Shown here: piece by piece, positions 42,801 to 52,293 of the stretch
How the letters are laid out: every line of letters begins with the position of its first letter
How positions within the stretch are numbered: the stretch's first letter is position 1
NCBI GenBank assembly: GCA_947173945.1
Contig: CAMWGV010000013.1
Coordinates: 1-52,305, forward strand
Length of the DNA: 52,305 nucleotides
Source of the DNA: an uncultured Lachnospiraceae bacterium
GTDB lineage: Bacteria; Bacillota; Clostridia; Lachnospirales; Lachnospiraceae
Direction of reading: 5' to 3'
Notes under the pieces: model-generated
What the model was told of the DNA's origin: nothing
Databases searched by the model: none
The model's input: the letters and a program-made list of their open reading frames with translations, nothing else
Made by a program: the position numbers and the translations under genes

Positions 42801-43749
42801 ATTAAAAGAAAATTATAAGGACAGCTTCAGTCAGAAATTCTCTGATTTTATGACGGGAGATTTAGAGGTACCGGACAGTATACATGCAAGAAAAAAGCAG
42901 GACAGAGTGGACAAAATTGTTGAAGCTGACCAGTTTTTCTCTGAGTTTACAACTTCGGATGACATTCAGAGGAGGGAGCTTTATCAGGCATTCAAGCATA
43001 GAAGGTTTGTAAAGCACGCAAATAAGATTTACAGTATTATGTCCGCTGTTATAGGGCTGATTATTATCATAATACTGCTTATTACGGTTGCATATCTGCC
43101 TGAGTTTGGAAATAAGAGCAACCCTGACAACAATGTTGTGTCACAGCGGTATATCGAAAATGGGCTTGAGGAGACAGGAGCGGTAAATATAGTTTCCGGT
43201 ATGATACTGGATTACAGGGCATTTGATACGTTTGGTGAATCCAATGTTTTGTTTATAGCCTGCTGTTGCGTGCTCATTCTTTTGAGAAATGACGATGATG
43301 AGATAAATCCGGATGAGGATGTGATTGATTTCAAACGGGATATTATCCTGGAAAAAGCTGCAAAGTTTTTGGTGCCTGTTATTCTTGTGTTTGGAATATA
43401 CGTTGTTCTGAACGGTCATTTGTCACCGGGAGGAGGTTTTTCCGGTGGTGCAATTATGGGTGCCGGCCTTATTTTGTTTGCGAATGCCTACGGGTTTGAA
43501 CGTATGGAACGGCTGTTTTCATACAGTACATTTAAGAAAATTACATTTGGAGCACTGCTTTTTTATGGTGTAGCAAAAAGCTATTCGTTTTTCACCGGCG
43601 CAAATCATCTTCACAGTATTATCCCATTGGGAACACCTGGGGCAATACTTAGCAGTGGACTTATATTATATTTAAACATATGTGTAGGCCTCGTTGTTGC
43701 CTGTACGATGTATGGTTTTTTTGCATTATTTAAAAGAGGGAGGATATAA
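42793..43749 (+). CDS. Fused MbhE-type (MrpA end) and MrpB subunit
   Basis: The 318-residue protein joins two units. After a ~75-residue charged cytosolic N-terminus and one helix (about 82-103), residues ~117-172 (R-Y-I-E-N-G-L-E-E-T-G-A, D-Y-R-A-F-D-T-F-G-E) match the last part of MrpA/MbhE. Residues ~195-315 (V-L-N-G-H-L-S-P-G-G-G-F-S-G-G) match MrpB/MbhF. These are separate genes in many archaeal Mbh operons. The start at 42793 (M-S-K-L) is chosen because it follows GTGAGAG and gives a small overlap; the ATG at 42772 is an alternative. Confidence 0.88.
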   Translation: MSKLKENYKDSFSQKFSDFMTGDLEVPDSIHARKKQDRVDKIVEADQFFSEFTTSDDIQRRELYQAFKHRRFVKHANKIYSIMSAVIGLIIIIILLITVAYLPEFGNKSNPDNNVVSQRYIENGLEETGAVNIVSGMILDYRAFDTFGESNVLFIACCCVLILLRNDDDEINPDEDVIDFKRDIILEKAAKFLVPVILVFGIYVVLNGHLSPGGGFSGGAIMGAGLILFANAYGFERMERLFSYSTFKKITFGALLFYGVAKSYSFFTGANHLHSIIPLGTPGAILSSGLILYLNICVGLVVACTMYGFFALFKRGRI

Positions 43750-43752
43750 ACT

Positions 43753-44139
43753 ATGTTTAAAGACCTTATAACAAATCTGTTTACAAATTATTATGAGACA
43801 GTTGCGGTTATTATATTTGGCATAGGTTTTACAACACTTCTTCTAAACAAAAACCTTATTAAAAAAATAATCGGTTTTAACCTTATGGATAATGCAGTAT
43901 ACCTTTTTCTTGCATCAAAGGGATATGTTGAGGGGAGAAAGGCACCTATCGTAGTAAATAATGTTATGGATGTGAATGCATATATAAACCCTATTCCAGC
44001 CGGACTTGTGCTTACAGGAATTGTCGTGTCAGTCAGTGTTACAGCAATTATGCTTGCACTTACGGTAAAGCTCTATAGAAGATATCATACTCTCGATATA
44101 GATGAAATTGCAATAATATCCAGAAAGGGAGGAATATAG
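43753..44139 (+). CDS. mrpC: Antiporter subunit MrpC (NuoK-like)
   Basis: The 128-residue protein has three helices, with the NuoK/MrpC pattern I-I-G-F-N-L-M-D-N-A-V-Y-L and P-I-P-A-G-L-V-L-T-G-I-V. A GGGAGG site precedes it, and it is 3 bases from mrpD. Confidence 0.93.
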   Translation: MFKDLITNLFTNYYETVAVIIFGIGFTTLLLNKNLIKKIIGFNLMDNAVYLFLASKGYVEGRKAPIVVNNVMDVNAYINPIPAGLVLTGIVVSVSVTAIMLALTVKLYRRYHTLDIDEIAIISRKGGI

Positions 44140-44141
44140 AT

Positions 44142-45635
44142 ATGGAATTTTTGCGGAATATGCCGTTTTTCTGTATAATTCTCTCAATGGTATCGGCAGT
44201 CATCATATCCATTATGAGTGATAGGGCTGCAAGAGTGTTTTCACTCATGGTTATAGGGGCAGTTGGAATCATGTCAGGCCTTACGCTTTTTTATGTTATA
44301 TGGCTGGGAGAGTCTTATACATATTATATGGGACATTTTCCGGCACCGTGGGGAAATGAAATCCGTGTAGGCATACTTGAGGCGATGACTGCAATTGTTT
44401 TTTCCATTGTAATGTTTGCATCTGTGCTTGGAGGGGCGAAGCGAGTTTTCGTTGATGTCACTCCAAAAAAGAGAAATCTGTACTATATTATGGTTGACCT
44501 GCTGCTTGCGGCACTTCTTGCCATGATTTATACAAATGACCTTTTTACGGGTTATGTTTTTATAGAGATTATGACAATATCTGCATGTGCACTTATCATG
44601 ATTAAGGATAATGGTCATTGTCTTGTCGCAGCAGCAAAATACATGATTATGAGTCTTATAGGTTCGGGTCTCATTTTGCTTGGACTTTCCATGCTTTATG
44701 ATCTTACGGGTCATCTTTTAATGTCAAACATAAAAGAGGTCATAGAGCTTAATGTTGAAAATGGAGTATACCAGCTTCCGCTTACGGTTACAGTTGGAGT
44801 TTTGTGTGTGGGTATAGCCATAAAGAGTGCACTTTTTCCGTTCCACTCATGGCTGCCTGACGCATACGGTTATTCAACTGCCACTTCCAGTGCCCTGCTT
44901 TCGTCGCTTATATCTAAGGGATATATATTTCTTCTTATAAAGATTATGTACAGAGTAATCGGTATGGAAGTAATAGCAACGACAAGAATAGGAAATGTTT
45001 TCTTTTTGTTCGGTGTTGCCGGAATGATTATGGGATCAGTGAGAGCCATAGCACAGACGGATGTGAGACAGATGATAGCATATTCTTCAGTAGCACAGAT
45101 CGGATATATTTACATGGGTATGGGTCTTGGTACAAAGCTTGGAATGATGGCGGCAATTTTTCATATATTTGCCCACTCCTCAGCAAAATCCATGATGTTT
45201 ATATCAGTGGATGGGCTTTCCTATGTAGCTGACGATAGTAAGGAATTTGATAATCTGGGAGGCTCTGCGTTAAAAAATCCGATTGCCGGAATTACATTTA
45301 CGGTAGGTGCCTGCTCCATGATCGGTATACCTATGCTGGCAGGATTTATAGCAAAGGTGTGCTTTGCAGATGCGGCTATTAATGCATCGACGATTAAGCT
45401 GGTTATAGTGATGCTTGCACTTGCATTCAGCACGTTGTTAAATGCGGTTTACTTTATGAGAGCGATTATATCAATATACAGACCGATAAGGGCGGAGGAG
45501 CAGGTAAAAATGCATCCAAAGGAGCCTGCATTTATTATCGCCTGTGTCATTTTCGTCTGCTTAAATATTTATCTTGGTCTACATGCACAGCCTATGTTGG
45601 ATTTAATCATTGCAGGCATTGACATGTTTGCATAG
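44142..45635 (+). CDS. mrpD: Antiporter-like subunit MrpD (1st of 4)
   Basis: The 497-residue, ~14-helix protein of the NuoL/M/N family keeps the ion-path residues: E142 in F-I-E-I-M-T-I-S, K228 in A-I-K-S-A-L-F-P-F-H-S-W-L-P-D-A, and K259 in I-S-K-G-Y-I. This placement directly after mrpC is that of MrpD/MbhH. It likely moves protons across the membrane together with the others. Confidence 0.93.
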   Translation: MEFLRNMPFFCIILSMVSAVIISIMSDRAARVFSLMVIGAVGIMSGLTLFYVIWLGESYTYYMGHFPAPWGNEIRVGILEAMTAIVFSIVMFASVLGGAKRVFVDVTPKKRNLYYIMVDLLLAALLAMIYTNDLFTGYVFIEIMTISACALIMIKDNGHCLVAAAKYMIMSLIGSGLILLGLSMLYDLTGHLLMSNIKEVIELNVENGVYQLPLTVTVGVLCVGIAIKSALFPFHSWLPDAYGYSTATSSALLSSLISKGYIFLLIKIMYRVIGMEVIATTRIGNVFFLFGVAGMIMGSVRAIAQTDVRQMIAYSSVAQIGYIYMGMGLGTKLGMMAAIFHIFAHSSAKSMMFISVDGLSYVADDSKEFDNLGGSALKNPIAGITFTVGACSMIGIPMLAGFIAKVCFADAAINASTIKLVIVMLALAFSTLLNAVYFMRAIISIYRPIRAEEQVKMHPKEPAFIIACVIFVCLNIYLGLHAQPMLDLIIAGIDMFA

Positions 45636-45648
45636 GGAGGGAAGGATT

Positions 45649-46959
45649 ATGGAATACAAATTATCCGAAGAATTTATAATTAAATACCAGCTTGATGAGC
45701 TTGGAGTTATATTTGCAATTCTTGCCTCTGCAATGTATGCGCTTATTGCTATATATCAAATAGGATATTTTAAAAAGGATGAACATAAAAAATCATACAT
45801 CGTTTTTTTTGTTTTAAGCTTTTTGTCCATAATATCAGAGCTGTTTTCTGCAAACCTTATAACGATGTATATAAGCTTTGAACTTGTATCCTTGACTACT
45901 GCAATGTTTGTATTTCATGACAGGAATAAGGAGTCAAGAAAAGGTGGATTCAGAATACTTTACTTTTCAATGGCAGGAGCCTTTACCGCACTTTTTGGTG
46001 TGTTTACAATGTATGCAAACAAGGGAGGAGATATCCCATTTGTAAAAGGAGGCTCACTTGATATGGAGTTTTTAAGTGGGAAGTCTGACGTTTATCTGAT
46101 AGCTGCATTTTTAATGATAATAGGCTTCGGTGTTAAGACGGCAATTCTTCCATATCATGCATGGCTTCCGGAAGCACATCCGGTTGCACCATCACCGGGT
46201 TCGGCAACTCTTTCCGGTATTATCGTTAAGTGTGGTGCGTTTGCAGTAATTCGAACCATATTTTATGTTTTCGGAGCAGATTTTATAAGAGGGACATGGG
46301 TTCAGACAACATGGATGATACTGGCAATCATTACAATATTCCTGGGAAGTATGCTTGCGTATCGTGAGAAAATATTTAAAAAGAGGCTTGCTTACTCAAC
46401 GGTAAGTCAGATGAATTATATCACGTTTGGACTCTCGCTTTTAAATGTGACGGGATTTATAGGAGCCATGATTCATGTTATCTTACATTCACTGGTGAAG
46501 ATTACACTGTTTCTTGTGGCAGGTGTTATTATACACAAGACGGGAAAGAAGCTTGTGGAAGAATACGACGGACTTGGAAGGTGTATGCCGATTACATTTT
46601 GCTGCTATACAATAGCTTCGGTTACACTTGTTGGTATACCGCCGGCAGGAACTTTTTTAAGTAAGTGGTATATATGCCGGGGGGCACTTAATCTTGGAGG
46701 AGCAAATCATACGATAGCTGTTATAGGAATGGTAGTGCTCATGGTGAGTGCACTCCTTACAGCGGGTTATCTGTTCCCTGTATTTATAAGGGGATATATT
46801 CCGAGAGCGGAGTTTGCAAAAAAGGAATATGAAACATGTGAGCCATCGGCATGGATGACAGTGCCGCTTGTTATATTGGCAGTGCTTATACTTGCTTTGG
46901 GTATTTATCCAAGTGTTGTTACTGATGTTTTAGCCGAATTTGCGGCAAATGTAATGTGA
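45649..46959 (+). CDS. Antiporter-like subunit (2nd of 4)
   Basis: The 436-residue NuoM/N-type protein retains E78 in S-F-E-L-V-S, K163 in G-V-K-T-A-I-L-P-Y-H-A-W-L-P-E-A and K194 in V-K-C-G-A-F. It is shorter at the N-terminus than the first copy. The start at 45649 has GGGAGGGAAGG upstream; an earlier ATG would lie inside mrpD. Sequence is clearly different from its neighbours, so it is an old duplication. Confidence 0.92.
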   Translation: MEYKLSEEFIIKYQLDELGVIFAILASAMYALIAIYQIGYFKKDEHKKSYIVFFVLSFLSIISELFSANLITMYISFELVSLTTAMFVFHDRNKESRKGGFRILYFSMAGAFTALFGVFTMYANKGGDIPFVKGGSLDMEFLSGKSDVYLIAAFLMIIGFGVKTAILPYHAWLPEAHPVAPSPGSATLSGIIVKCGAFAVIRTIFYVFGADFIRGTWVQTTWMILAIITIFLGSMLAYREKIFKKRLAYSTVSQMNYITFGLSLLNVTGFIGAMIHVILHSLVKITLFLVAGVIIHKTGKKLVEEYDGLGRCMPITFCCYTIASVTLVGIPPAGTFLSKWYICRGALNLGGANHTIAVIGMVVLMVSALLTAGYLFPVFIRGYIPRAEFAKKEYETCEPSAWMTVPLVILAVLILALGIYPSVVTDVLAEFAANVM

Positions 46960-46973
46960 GGCGGTGATGTGTA

Positions 46974-48440
46974 ATGGAATTTTTAATTTGTGTGCCAGTA
47001 TTATTTCCAATGTTAATCGGAATACTTGTTACTGTCTTTCATTTTGATTCGGACAGAAAAAGAAATATATTTGTTGAGCTGGGTGTTATTATAAATTCAA
47101 TTGTAGTTGCATATCTGCTTTTGAATCCGCCTTCCGGCATATTTATATTATTTGACCTTACAAATAATCTTACAATAGAGTTTCATATAGATAAAATGTC
47201 TATCGTGTTTGCAGGTATTGTTTCGTTTTTATGGCCGTTTGCCAGTTTGTATGCCTTTGAGTATATGGAACATGAGCAGAGAAAAAATTCGTTCTTTACC
47301 TTTTATACTATGACGTATGGAATTACCATAGGAGTTGCATTTGCAGGAAACCTTGAAACGATGTATCTGTTTTATGAGATGCTTACGCTGGTTACACTTC
47401 CTCTTGTAATGCATGAGGCAAACCATGAATCCATTCAGGCGGCAAAGACATACATGGTATATTCAATAGCAGGTGCAAGCTTTGGATTTATAAGCTTGAT
47501 GTTCATACTGAATTATGGTGAAACCTCGGCATTTGTGTGGGGTGGAGTGCTCAAAAATCTTCCGGCAAACAAGGAACAGCTTATGAGAGTATGGTATGCG
47601 TTTGCCTTTTTCGGATTTGGAGTTAAAGCGGCTGTGTTCCCATTTCATGGATGGCTGCCTAAGGCTTCGGTAGCGCCTACGCCTGTAACAGCGCTTCTGC
47701 ATGCAGTTGCGGTAGTGAAATCGGGAGCATTTGCAATTGGAAGGCTTACTTATTTTAGCTATGGAACAGATATACTCAAAGGTACATGGGTTCAGTATTT
47801 AGTTATGTCAGCGTCACTGATTACAATATTATTTGGATCCTGCATGGCATATAAGGAACAGCATATTAAGAGACGTCTTGCTTATTCAACGGTGAGTAAT
47901 CTTTCCTATATCGTTTTTGGATTTACGCTTATGAGTGAACAGGGACTTGTTGGCGGCATGGCACATATGCTTGCCCATGCATTTATGAAGATTGTTCTTT
48001 TTTCATGTGTCGGTGCCATTATGATAAGAGGGCACAAGCAGTATGTGTATGAAATTGTGGGAATAGGAAAAGTAATGCCGTTCACGATGGTATGCTTTAC
48101 AATATCGGCACTTGCAGTTACAGGTGTTCCGCCTCTTCCGGGCTTTATAAGTAAATGGAACCTTATAAAAGGTGCTGTATTGGAGGGCGGTTTTGCATAT
48201 GTAGGGGCAGTTGTTCTTCTTATTTCGGGACTTCTTACTGCGATGTACATTATATCAGTTGCAATCAGGGCATTTATTGTTGATGAGGAGACATATGATG
48301 AACATGCCTTTGACGATGTAACGGACCCGGGACTTCGAATGAAGATACCGTTTGCCGTTCTGACTCTTGTAGTTGTAATTATGGGTATTTTTGCTGAGCC
48401 GGTAATCGGATTTTTACATCAGATGGCTCAGGGATTATAG
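46974..48440 (+). CDS. Antiporter-like subunit (3rd of 4)
   Basis: The 488-residue protein retains E135 in F-Y-E-M-L-T-L, K218 in G-V-K-A-A-V-F-P-F-H-G-W-L-P-K-A and K249 in V-V-K-S-G-A-F. It has ~14 helices and is closest by eye to the second copy (shared W-V-Q, K-R-R-L-A-Y-S-T-V-S). An extra antiporter subunit such as this is not part of standard seven-gene Mrp. Confidence 0.92.
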   Translation: MEFLICVPVLFPMLIGILVTVFHFDSDRKRNIFVELGVIINSIVVAYLLLNPPSGIFILFDLTNNLTIEFHIDKMSIVFAGIVSFLWPFASLYAFEYMEHEQRKNSFFTFYTMTYGITIGVAFAGNLETMYLFYEMLTLVTLPLVMHEANHESIQAAKTYMVYSIAGASFGFISLMFILNYGETSAFVWGGVLKNLPANKEQLMRVWYAFAFFGFGVKAAVFPFHGWLPKASVAPTPVTALLHAVAVVKSGAFAIGRLTYFSYGTDILKGTWVQYLVMSASLITILFGSCMAYKEQHIKRRLAYSTVSNLSYIVFGFTLMSEQGLVGGMAHMLAHAFMKIVLFSCVGAIMIRGHKQYVYEIVGIGKVMPFTMVCFTISALAVTGVPPLPGFISKWNLIKGAVLEGGFAYVGAVVLLISGLLTAMYIISVAIRAFIVDEETYDEHAFDDVTDPGLRMKIPFAVLTLVVVIMGIFAEPVIGFLHQMAQGL

Positions 48441-48451
48441 GAGGTATTCAT

Positions 48452-50464
48452 ATGGATAACAATATTTTATTACTTGTTCTGATATGTCTGCCTTTTTTAG
48501 GTGCAGTGTTGTATTATGTGATGAAAAAAACAGGTGTATTGTATGCTGTGCTGACTGTTATGACGCTTCTTATGGCATATATGGTGTACATTTATATAAA
48601 TGAGGGCACACTGACACTTTCTATCGATGGGCTTTTTGGAACGGGCGTGTCATTTGCATTAGATGGCTTCCGGGTTGTATTTTGCACTCTTACAGTGATC
48701 ATGTGGCTTGCTGCCATGATATATTCAAAAGATTATTTTCGTCCCGGATATACGGATGAAATACTGGGAAAAAAGGATGGAGGAGTATCGACTTTCACAT
48801 TCTTTGGGCTGCTTGTATTTGGTGCAACATTGGGAATGGTGCTTAGCAACGATATGCTTTCGGCATTTATATTTTTTGAGGTTATGTCCATTTGCTCATA
48901 TCCGTGGGTGTCGCATTTTGGTACAACAAAGGACATGAGGGCAGCAGCATCCTATCTTATATATGCGGTGGTGGGAGGACTTGTAACGCTTACAGGAATC
49001 CTGCTTTTGCAGCATGAAATAGGAGGACTTGATTATTCATATCTGCGTTTCGTTGGCGAAAGCATGTCCCATGACCGTAAAATGGAGATTTTTTTACCAT
49101 GTGTACTTATTATTTTTGGATATGCTGCAAAGGCAGGAATGTTTCCGGTTCACACATGGCTTGCACAGTCATATGAGGCAGCGCCTGCCTGTGCTACGGC
49201 ACTTCTTTCCACTGTACTTTCTAAGGTTGGTGTTATAGGCATGGCAGTTGTTTGCAGCAGCCTTATGCAGGGATGCTATGAGTGGGGCATGATGATACTT
49301 ATTTTAGGGCTTATTACAATGCTTGCAGGAGGACTTTTTGCGCTGCTTTCCATCAATATGAAACGAATACTTGCCTATTCATCCATGTCACAGATTGGAT
49401 ACATAATTGTGGGACTTGGTACGTCATGTATTCTTGGAAAAGCTGACGCACAGGGGCTTTCAGCAAGAGGAGCGTATCTGCACATGATAAATCATTCGGT
49501 GTATAAGATGATATTCTTTATCATTGTCGGAATGATTGCAGTGGAATGTGGAAGAAATCTTGACATTCATAAGCTCAGGGGCTGGGGATATCATAAGCCG
49601 TTTCTGAAATTAATATATACAATAGCGGTTCTTGGAATATCAGGAGTTCCGATTTTATCAGGATATGTAAGCAAAACCTTTATACATGAGGGCCTTGTAA
49701 AATATCTGGAGCTTATAAGAGAAGGGATAACATGCGGAGGTACGTCAAGTGAGGCATTTGTTAAGACGCTTGAAATTCTTTTCCTTGTGGGTGGAGGATG
49801 TACATTGGCTTACATGTTAAAGATTTATATTCCGTTATTCTGGTGCAGACCGGAAAAAGCTGCTGAAGTGGCTCAGACGGTTGAAACAGATGAAGATACG
49901 GAAGCTTTTGAAACGAAGCAGACTTCTGGAGTCGTGTATGTAATTCTGGGACTGTTGGCTACTTTTGCTTTGATTGGCGGTATTGTTCCGGAATATACAC
50001 TGAATCAGCTTGGAAATGAAGGTGCAGATTTCTTTGCCATAGGTAAGCTTACGGGTGCATATGAATATTTTTCGGTTGAGAACCTGAAGGGGGCAGGAAT
50101 ATCTCTTGCAATAGGTATTGTGCTTTACCTTGTGGTTGGAAAAAATGTAAAGAAAAATGTAATTCCATCATGGCTTAGCCTTGAAAAGATTTTATATAAG
50201 CCTATATTGCTTACTATTCTTCCGACAATTGGAACCTTCTTTATGAGAATATTTGACTGGTGTATAGAGGGACCGGTATATTTTATAAGAAAAACTATAC
50301 TTAAGGATAACAGCATAGAGCCAAAACCTCATAAGGAGCATATAAAGCTGCAGGAGTTTATGGCAACAGGAAACCTGCTTGCAAAATCCGTTTCATTCGG
50401 ACTTATTATGTTTGCAACGGCATTCCTTGTTATAATGATTTATTTGCTTTTTGCGATGATATAG
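48452..50464 (+). CDS. Antiporter-like subunit, NuoL/MrpA-N-terminal type (4th of 4)
   Basis: The 670-residue protein is the longest of the four. It keeps E143 in F-F-E-V-M-S-I, K227 in A-A-K-A-G-M-F-P-V-H-T-W-L and K258 in L-S-K-V-G-V-I. After the 14-helix core it has an acidic loop (D-E-D-T-E-A-F-E-T-K) and a C-terminal extension with additional helices, reminiscent of the NuoL/MrpA lateral helix but not proven. It may be the counterpart of the MrpA N-terminal half. A terminator follows. Confidence 0.9.
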   Translation: MDNNILLLVLICLPFLGAVLYYVMKKTGVLYAVLTVMTLLMAYMVYIYINEGTLTLSIDGLFGTGVSFALDGFRVVFCTLTVIMWLAAMIYSKDYFRPGYTDEILGKKDGGVSTFTFFGLLVFGATLGMVLSNDMLSAFIFFEVMSICSYPWVSHFGTTKDMRAAASYLIYAVVGGLVTLTGILLLQHEIGGLDYSYLRFVGESMSHDRKMEIFLPCVLIIFGYAAKAGMFPVHTWLAQSYEAAPACATALLSTVLSKVGVIGMAVVCSSLMQGCYEWGMMILILGLITMLAGGLFALLSINMKRILAYSSMSQIGYIIVGLGTSCILGKADAQGLSARGAYLHMINHSVYKMIFFIIVGMIAVECGRNLDIHKLRGWGYHKPFLKLIYTIAVLGISGVPILSGYVSKTFIHEGLVKYLELIREGITCGGTSSEAFVKTLEILFLVGGGCTLAYMLKIYIPLFWCRPEKAAEVAQTVETDEDTEAFETKQTSGVVYVILGLLATFALIGGIVPEYTLNQLGNEGADFFAIGKLTGAYEYFSVENLKGAGISLAIGIVLYLVVGKNVKKNVIPSWLSLEKILYKPILLTILPTIGTFFMRIFDWCIEGPVYFIRKTILKDNSIEPKPHKEHIKLQEFMATGNLLAKSVSFGLIMFATAFLVIMIYLLFAMI

Positions 50465-50469
50465 AATAA

Positions 50470-50509
50470 GGCTGACGTGTTTATGCGTCAGCCATTTTTA
50501 TTTTTATTT
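50470..50509 (+). terminator. Terminator of the Mrp/Mbh-like operon
   Basis: GGCTGACG (50470-50477) and CGTCAGCC (50486-50493) form an 8-bp stem with an 8-base loop, followed by ATTTTTATTTTTATTT. Confidence 0.9.
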
Positions 50510-50553
50510 AATCTAATTTTGAAAAGGTTTTCCGTGGGTTATATGTTTTAACC

Positions 50554-50582
50554 TTGTATTTAATTGGAAAATACTGTAAAAT
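50554..50582 (+). promoter_or_regulatory. Candidate promoter of the LRR surface-protein gene
   Basis: TTGTAT (50554-50559), 17 bases and TAAAAT (50577-50582). An inverted repeat AAGGTT/AACCTT (50524-50529, 50550-50555) lies upstream and touches the -35 element. Moderate match. Confidence 0.45.
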
Positions 50583-50648
50583 AATTCTTGAATTTGCAGA
50601 AATTTGGATGATTTGTATGCATAAAAAAGAAAAATAGGGGGATTTACA

Positions 50649-52187
50649 ATGAAAACAAAGAAAGTTATTTGTGTGATTGTAAGCATGTTGATGGTGGCAA
50701 CTCTCTTGACACCTTTGACGTGTTCAGAAGCAGTAAAGGCTGCAGAAAAATTAACGTATCAGGACTGGGAATACCAAGAGCTTGAAGACGGGACTGTGGA
50801 AATCGTTAAGTATAACGGAAATGAGGATGAATTGGTTATACCAAAGGACATTGATGGGAAAAGGGTAACAAGTATAGGTTATCAGGCATTTATGTGGTGT
50901 GCCTCAACCAGCATAGAAATTCCGTTAGGCATAACGAGTATAGGAGATTCTGCATTTTCGGGTTGTAGTAGTCTGATAAATATAGAAATCCCATCAAGTG
51001 TAACGAATATAGCTTTTACTGCATTTCAGGGTTGTTCTGGCTTGACGACAATAGAAATCCCATCGGGTGTAACGAGTATAAGGAGTTGCACATTTCTTGA
51101 GTGTAGTAGCCTGACTAGTATAATTGTAGGTGCAGAATCGTCAAAGTATAGTTCGGTGGATGGAGTATTATACAATAAAGATAAAACAGAGATTATACGC
51201 TGTCCTGAAGGTAAAAAGGGAAAGTTCACAATCCCATCAGGTGTAACGAGTATAGGTGATGATGCATTTTGGGGGTGTGACAATTTGACAGCAATAGAAA
51301 TCCCATCGAACGTAACGAGTATAGGTCCTTCTGCATTTATGGAAACTAACCTTACAATATATGGAGAAGCAGATTCCTATGCACAGCAATATGCTAAAGA
51401 ATATAATATAAAATTTGTTGCTGTAAGTATACCTGAGGAACCAACACCTGAAAAGCCTACAACACCTGTTGTCATTGCTCCTAAGGTTGGAGAGTCATTC
51501 AAAGACACAAAATCCAAGGGACAGTACAAGATTACAGGTAAGCAGACGGTTTCCTACATAAAGACAACCGCAACATCAGGTAAGGTAACAGTACCTGCCA
51601 CTGTCAAGTACAAGGGCAAAACATTTAAGGTGACAGCAATATACAAAGGTGCATTTAAGAACAAGACAGGAATTACCGCAGTTACCTTTGGCAAGAATAT
51701 TACATCTGTCGGAAGTGAGGCATTTAGCGGATGTAAGAAGCTGAAAACGGTAACATTGAATGCTGGGCTTACAAAGATAGGCGATAAGGCATTTTATAAC
51801 TGTAAGGCACTTACACAGATAAAGCTTGGCAGCAAGGTTACAACTATTGGTAAGTCAGCATTTGCAGGATGTACCAAGCTCAAGAAGGTTACTCTTGGTA
51901 CAGGGCTTACAACAATAGGAAATACAGCCTTTAACAAATGTACAGCATTGACAAGTATCACAATTCCTAAAAATGTAAAGAAGATAGGCAAACAGGCTTT
52001 TTATGGCTGTAAGAACTTAAAGAGTATAACGATTAACACAACAAAGCTGAAAAGTTCTAACGTTGGAGCAAATGCTTTTAAGGGAATATATTCTAAGGCA
52101 GCAATAAAAGTACCTAAGAGTAAGAAAGCGGTATATCAGAAGCTGTTAAAGAGTAAAGGTGCTGGAAAGAATGTAAAATATAAATAA
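50649..52187 (+). CDS. Secreted BspA-like leucine-rich-repeat protein
   Basis: The 512-residue protein has a signal peptide (K-T-K-K, hydrophobic core, cleavage near V-K-A-A). Two blocks of BspA-type LRR_5 repeats lie at about 75-235 and 325-490, with units like V-T-S-I-G-D-x-A-F-x-G-C-x-x-L-T-x-I-x-I-P. A Pro/Thr linker (P-E-E-P-T-P-E-K-P-T-T-P) and a Lys-rich beta segment separate them. No LPXTG or membrane anchor is visible. Such proteins mediate adhesion or matrix interactions in gut and oral bacteria; the ligand is unknown. GGGGGA precedes the start. Confidence 0.88.
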   Translation: MKTKKVICVIVSMLMVATLLTPLTCSEAVKAAEKLTYQDWEYQELEDGTVEIVKYNGNEDELVIPKDIDGKRVTSIGYQAFMWCASTSIEIPLGITSIGDSAFSGCSSLINIEIPSSVTNIAFTAFQGCSGLTTIEIPSGVTSIRSCTFLECSSLTSIIVGAESSKYSSVDGVLYNKDKTEIIRCPEGKKGKFTIPSGVTSIGDDAFWGCDNLTAIEIPSNVTSIGPSAFMETNLTIYGEADSYAQQYAKEYNIKFVAVSIPEEPTPEKPTTPVVIAPKVGESFKDTKSKGQYKITGKQTVSYIKTTATSGKVTVPATVKYKGKTFKVTAIYKGAFKNKTGITAVTFGKNITSVGSEAFSGCKKLKTVTLNAGLTKIGDKAFYNCKALTQIKLGSKVTTIGKSAFAGCTKLKKVTLGTGLTTIGNTAFNKCTALTSITIPKNVKKIGKQAFYGCKNLKSITINTTKLKSSNVGANAFKGIYSKAAIKVPKSKKAVYQKLLKSKGAGKNVKYK

Positions 52188-52244
52188 GGCAATTCTTTCA
52201 AAAATATAAATTGGAACCGTAAGGGATTCCTTTGGAAAATAAAT

Positions 52245-52293
52245 ACAGTAGGCGGTTGCAGAATTATGAACTGTAACCGTCTACTGTGTTTTT
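52245..52293 (+). terminator. Terminator of the LRR surface-protein gene
   Basis: ACAGTAGGCGGTTGCAG (52245-52261) pairs with 52271-52287 over 17 positions including two G-U pairs, with a 9-base loop, then GTTTTT. Confidence 0.88.
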
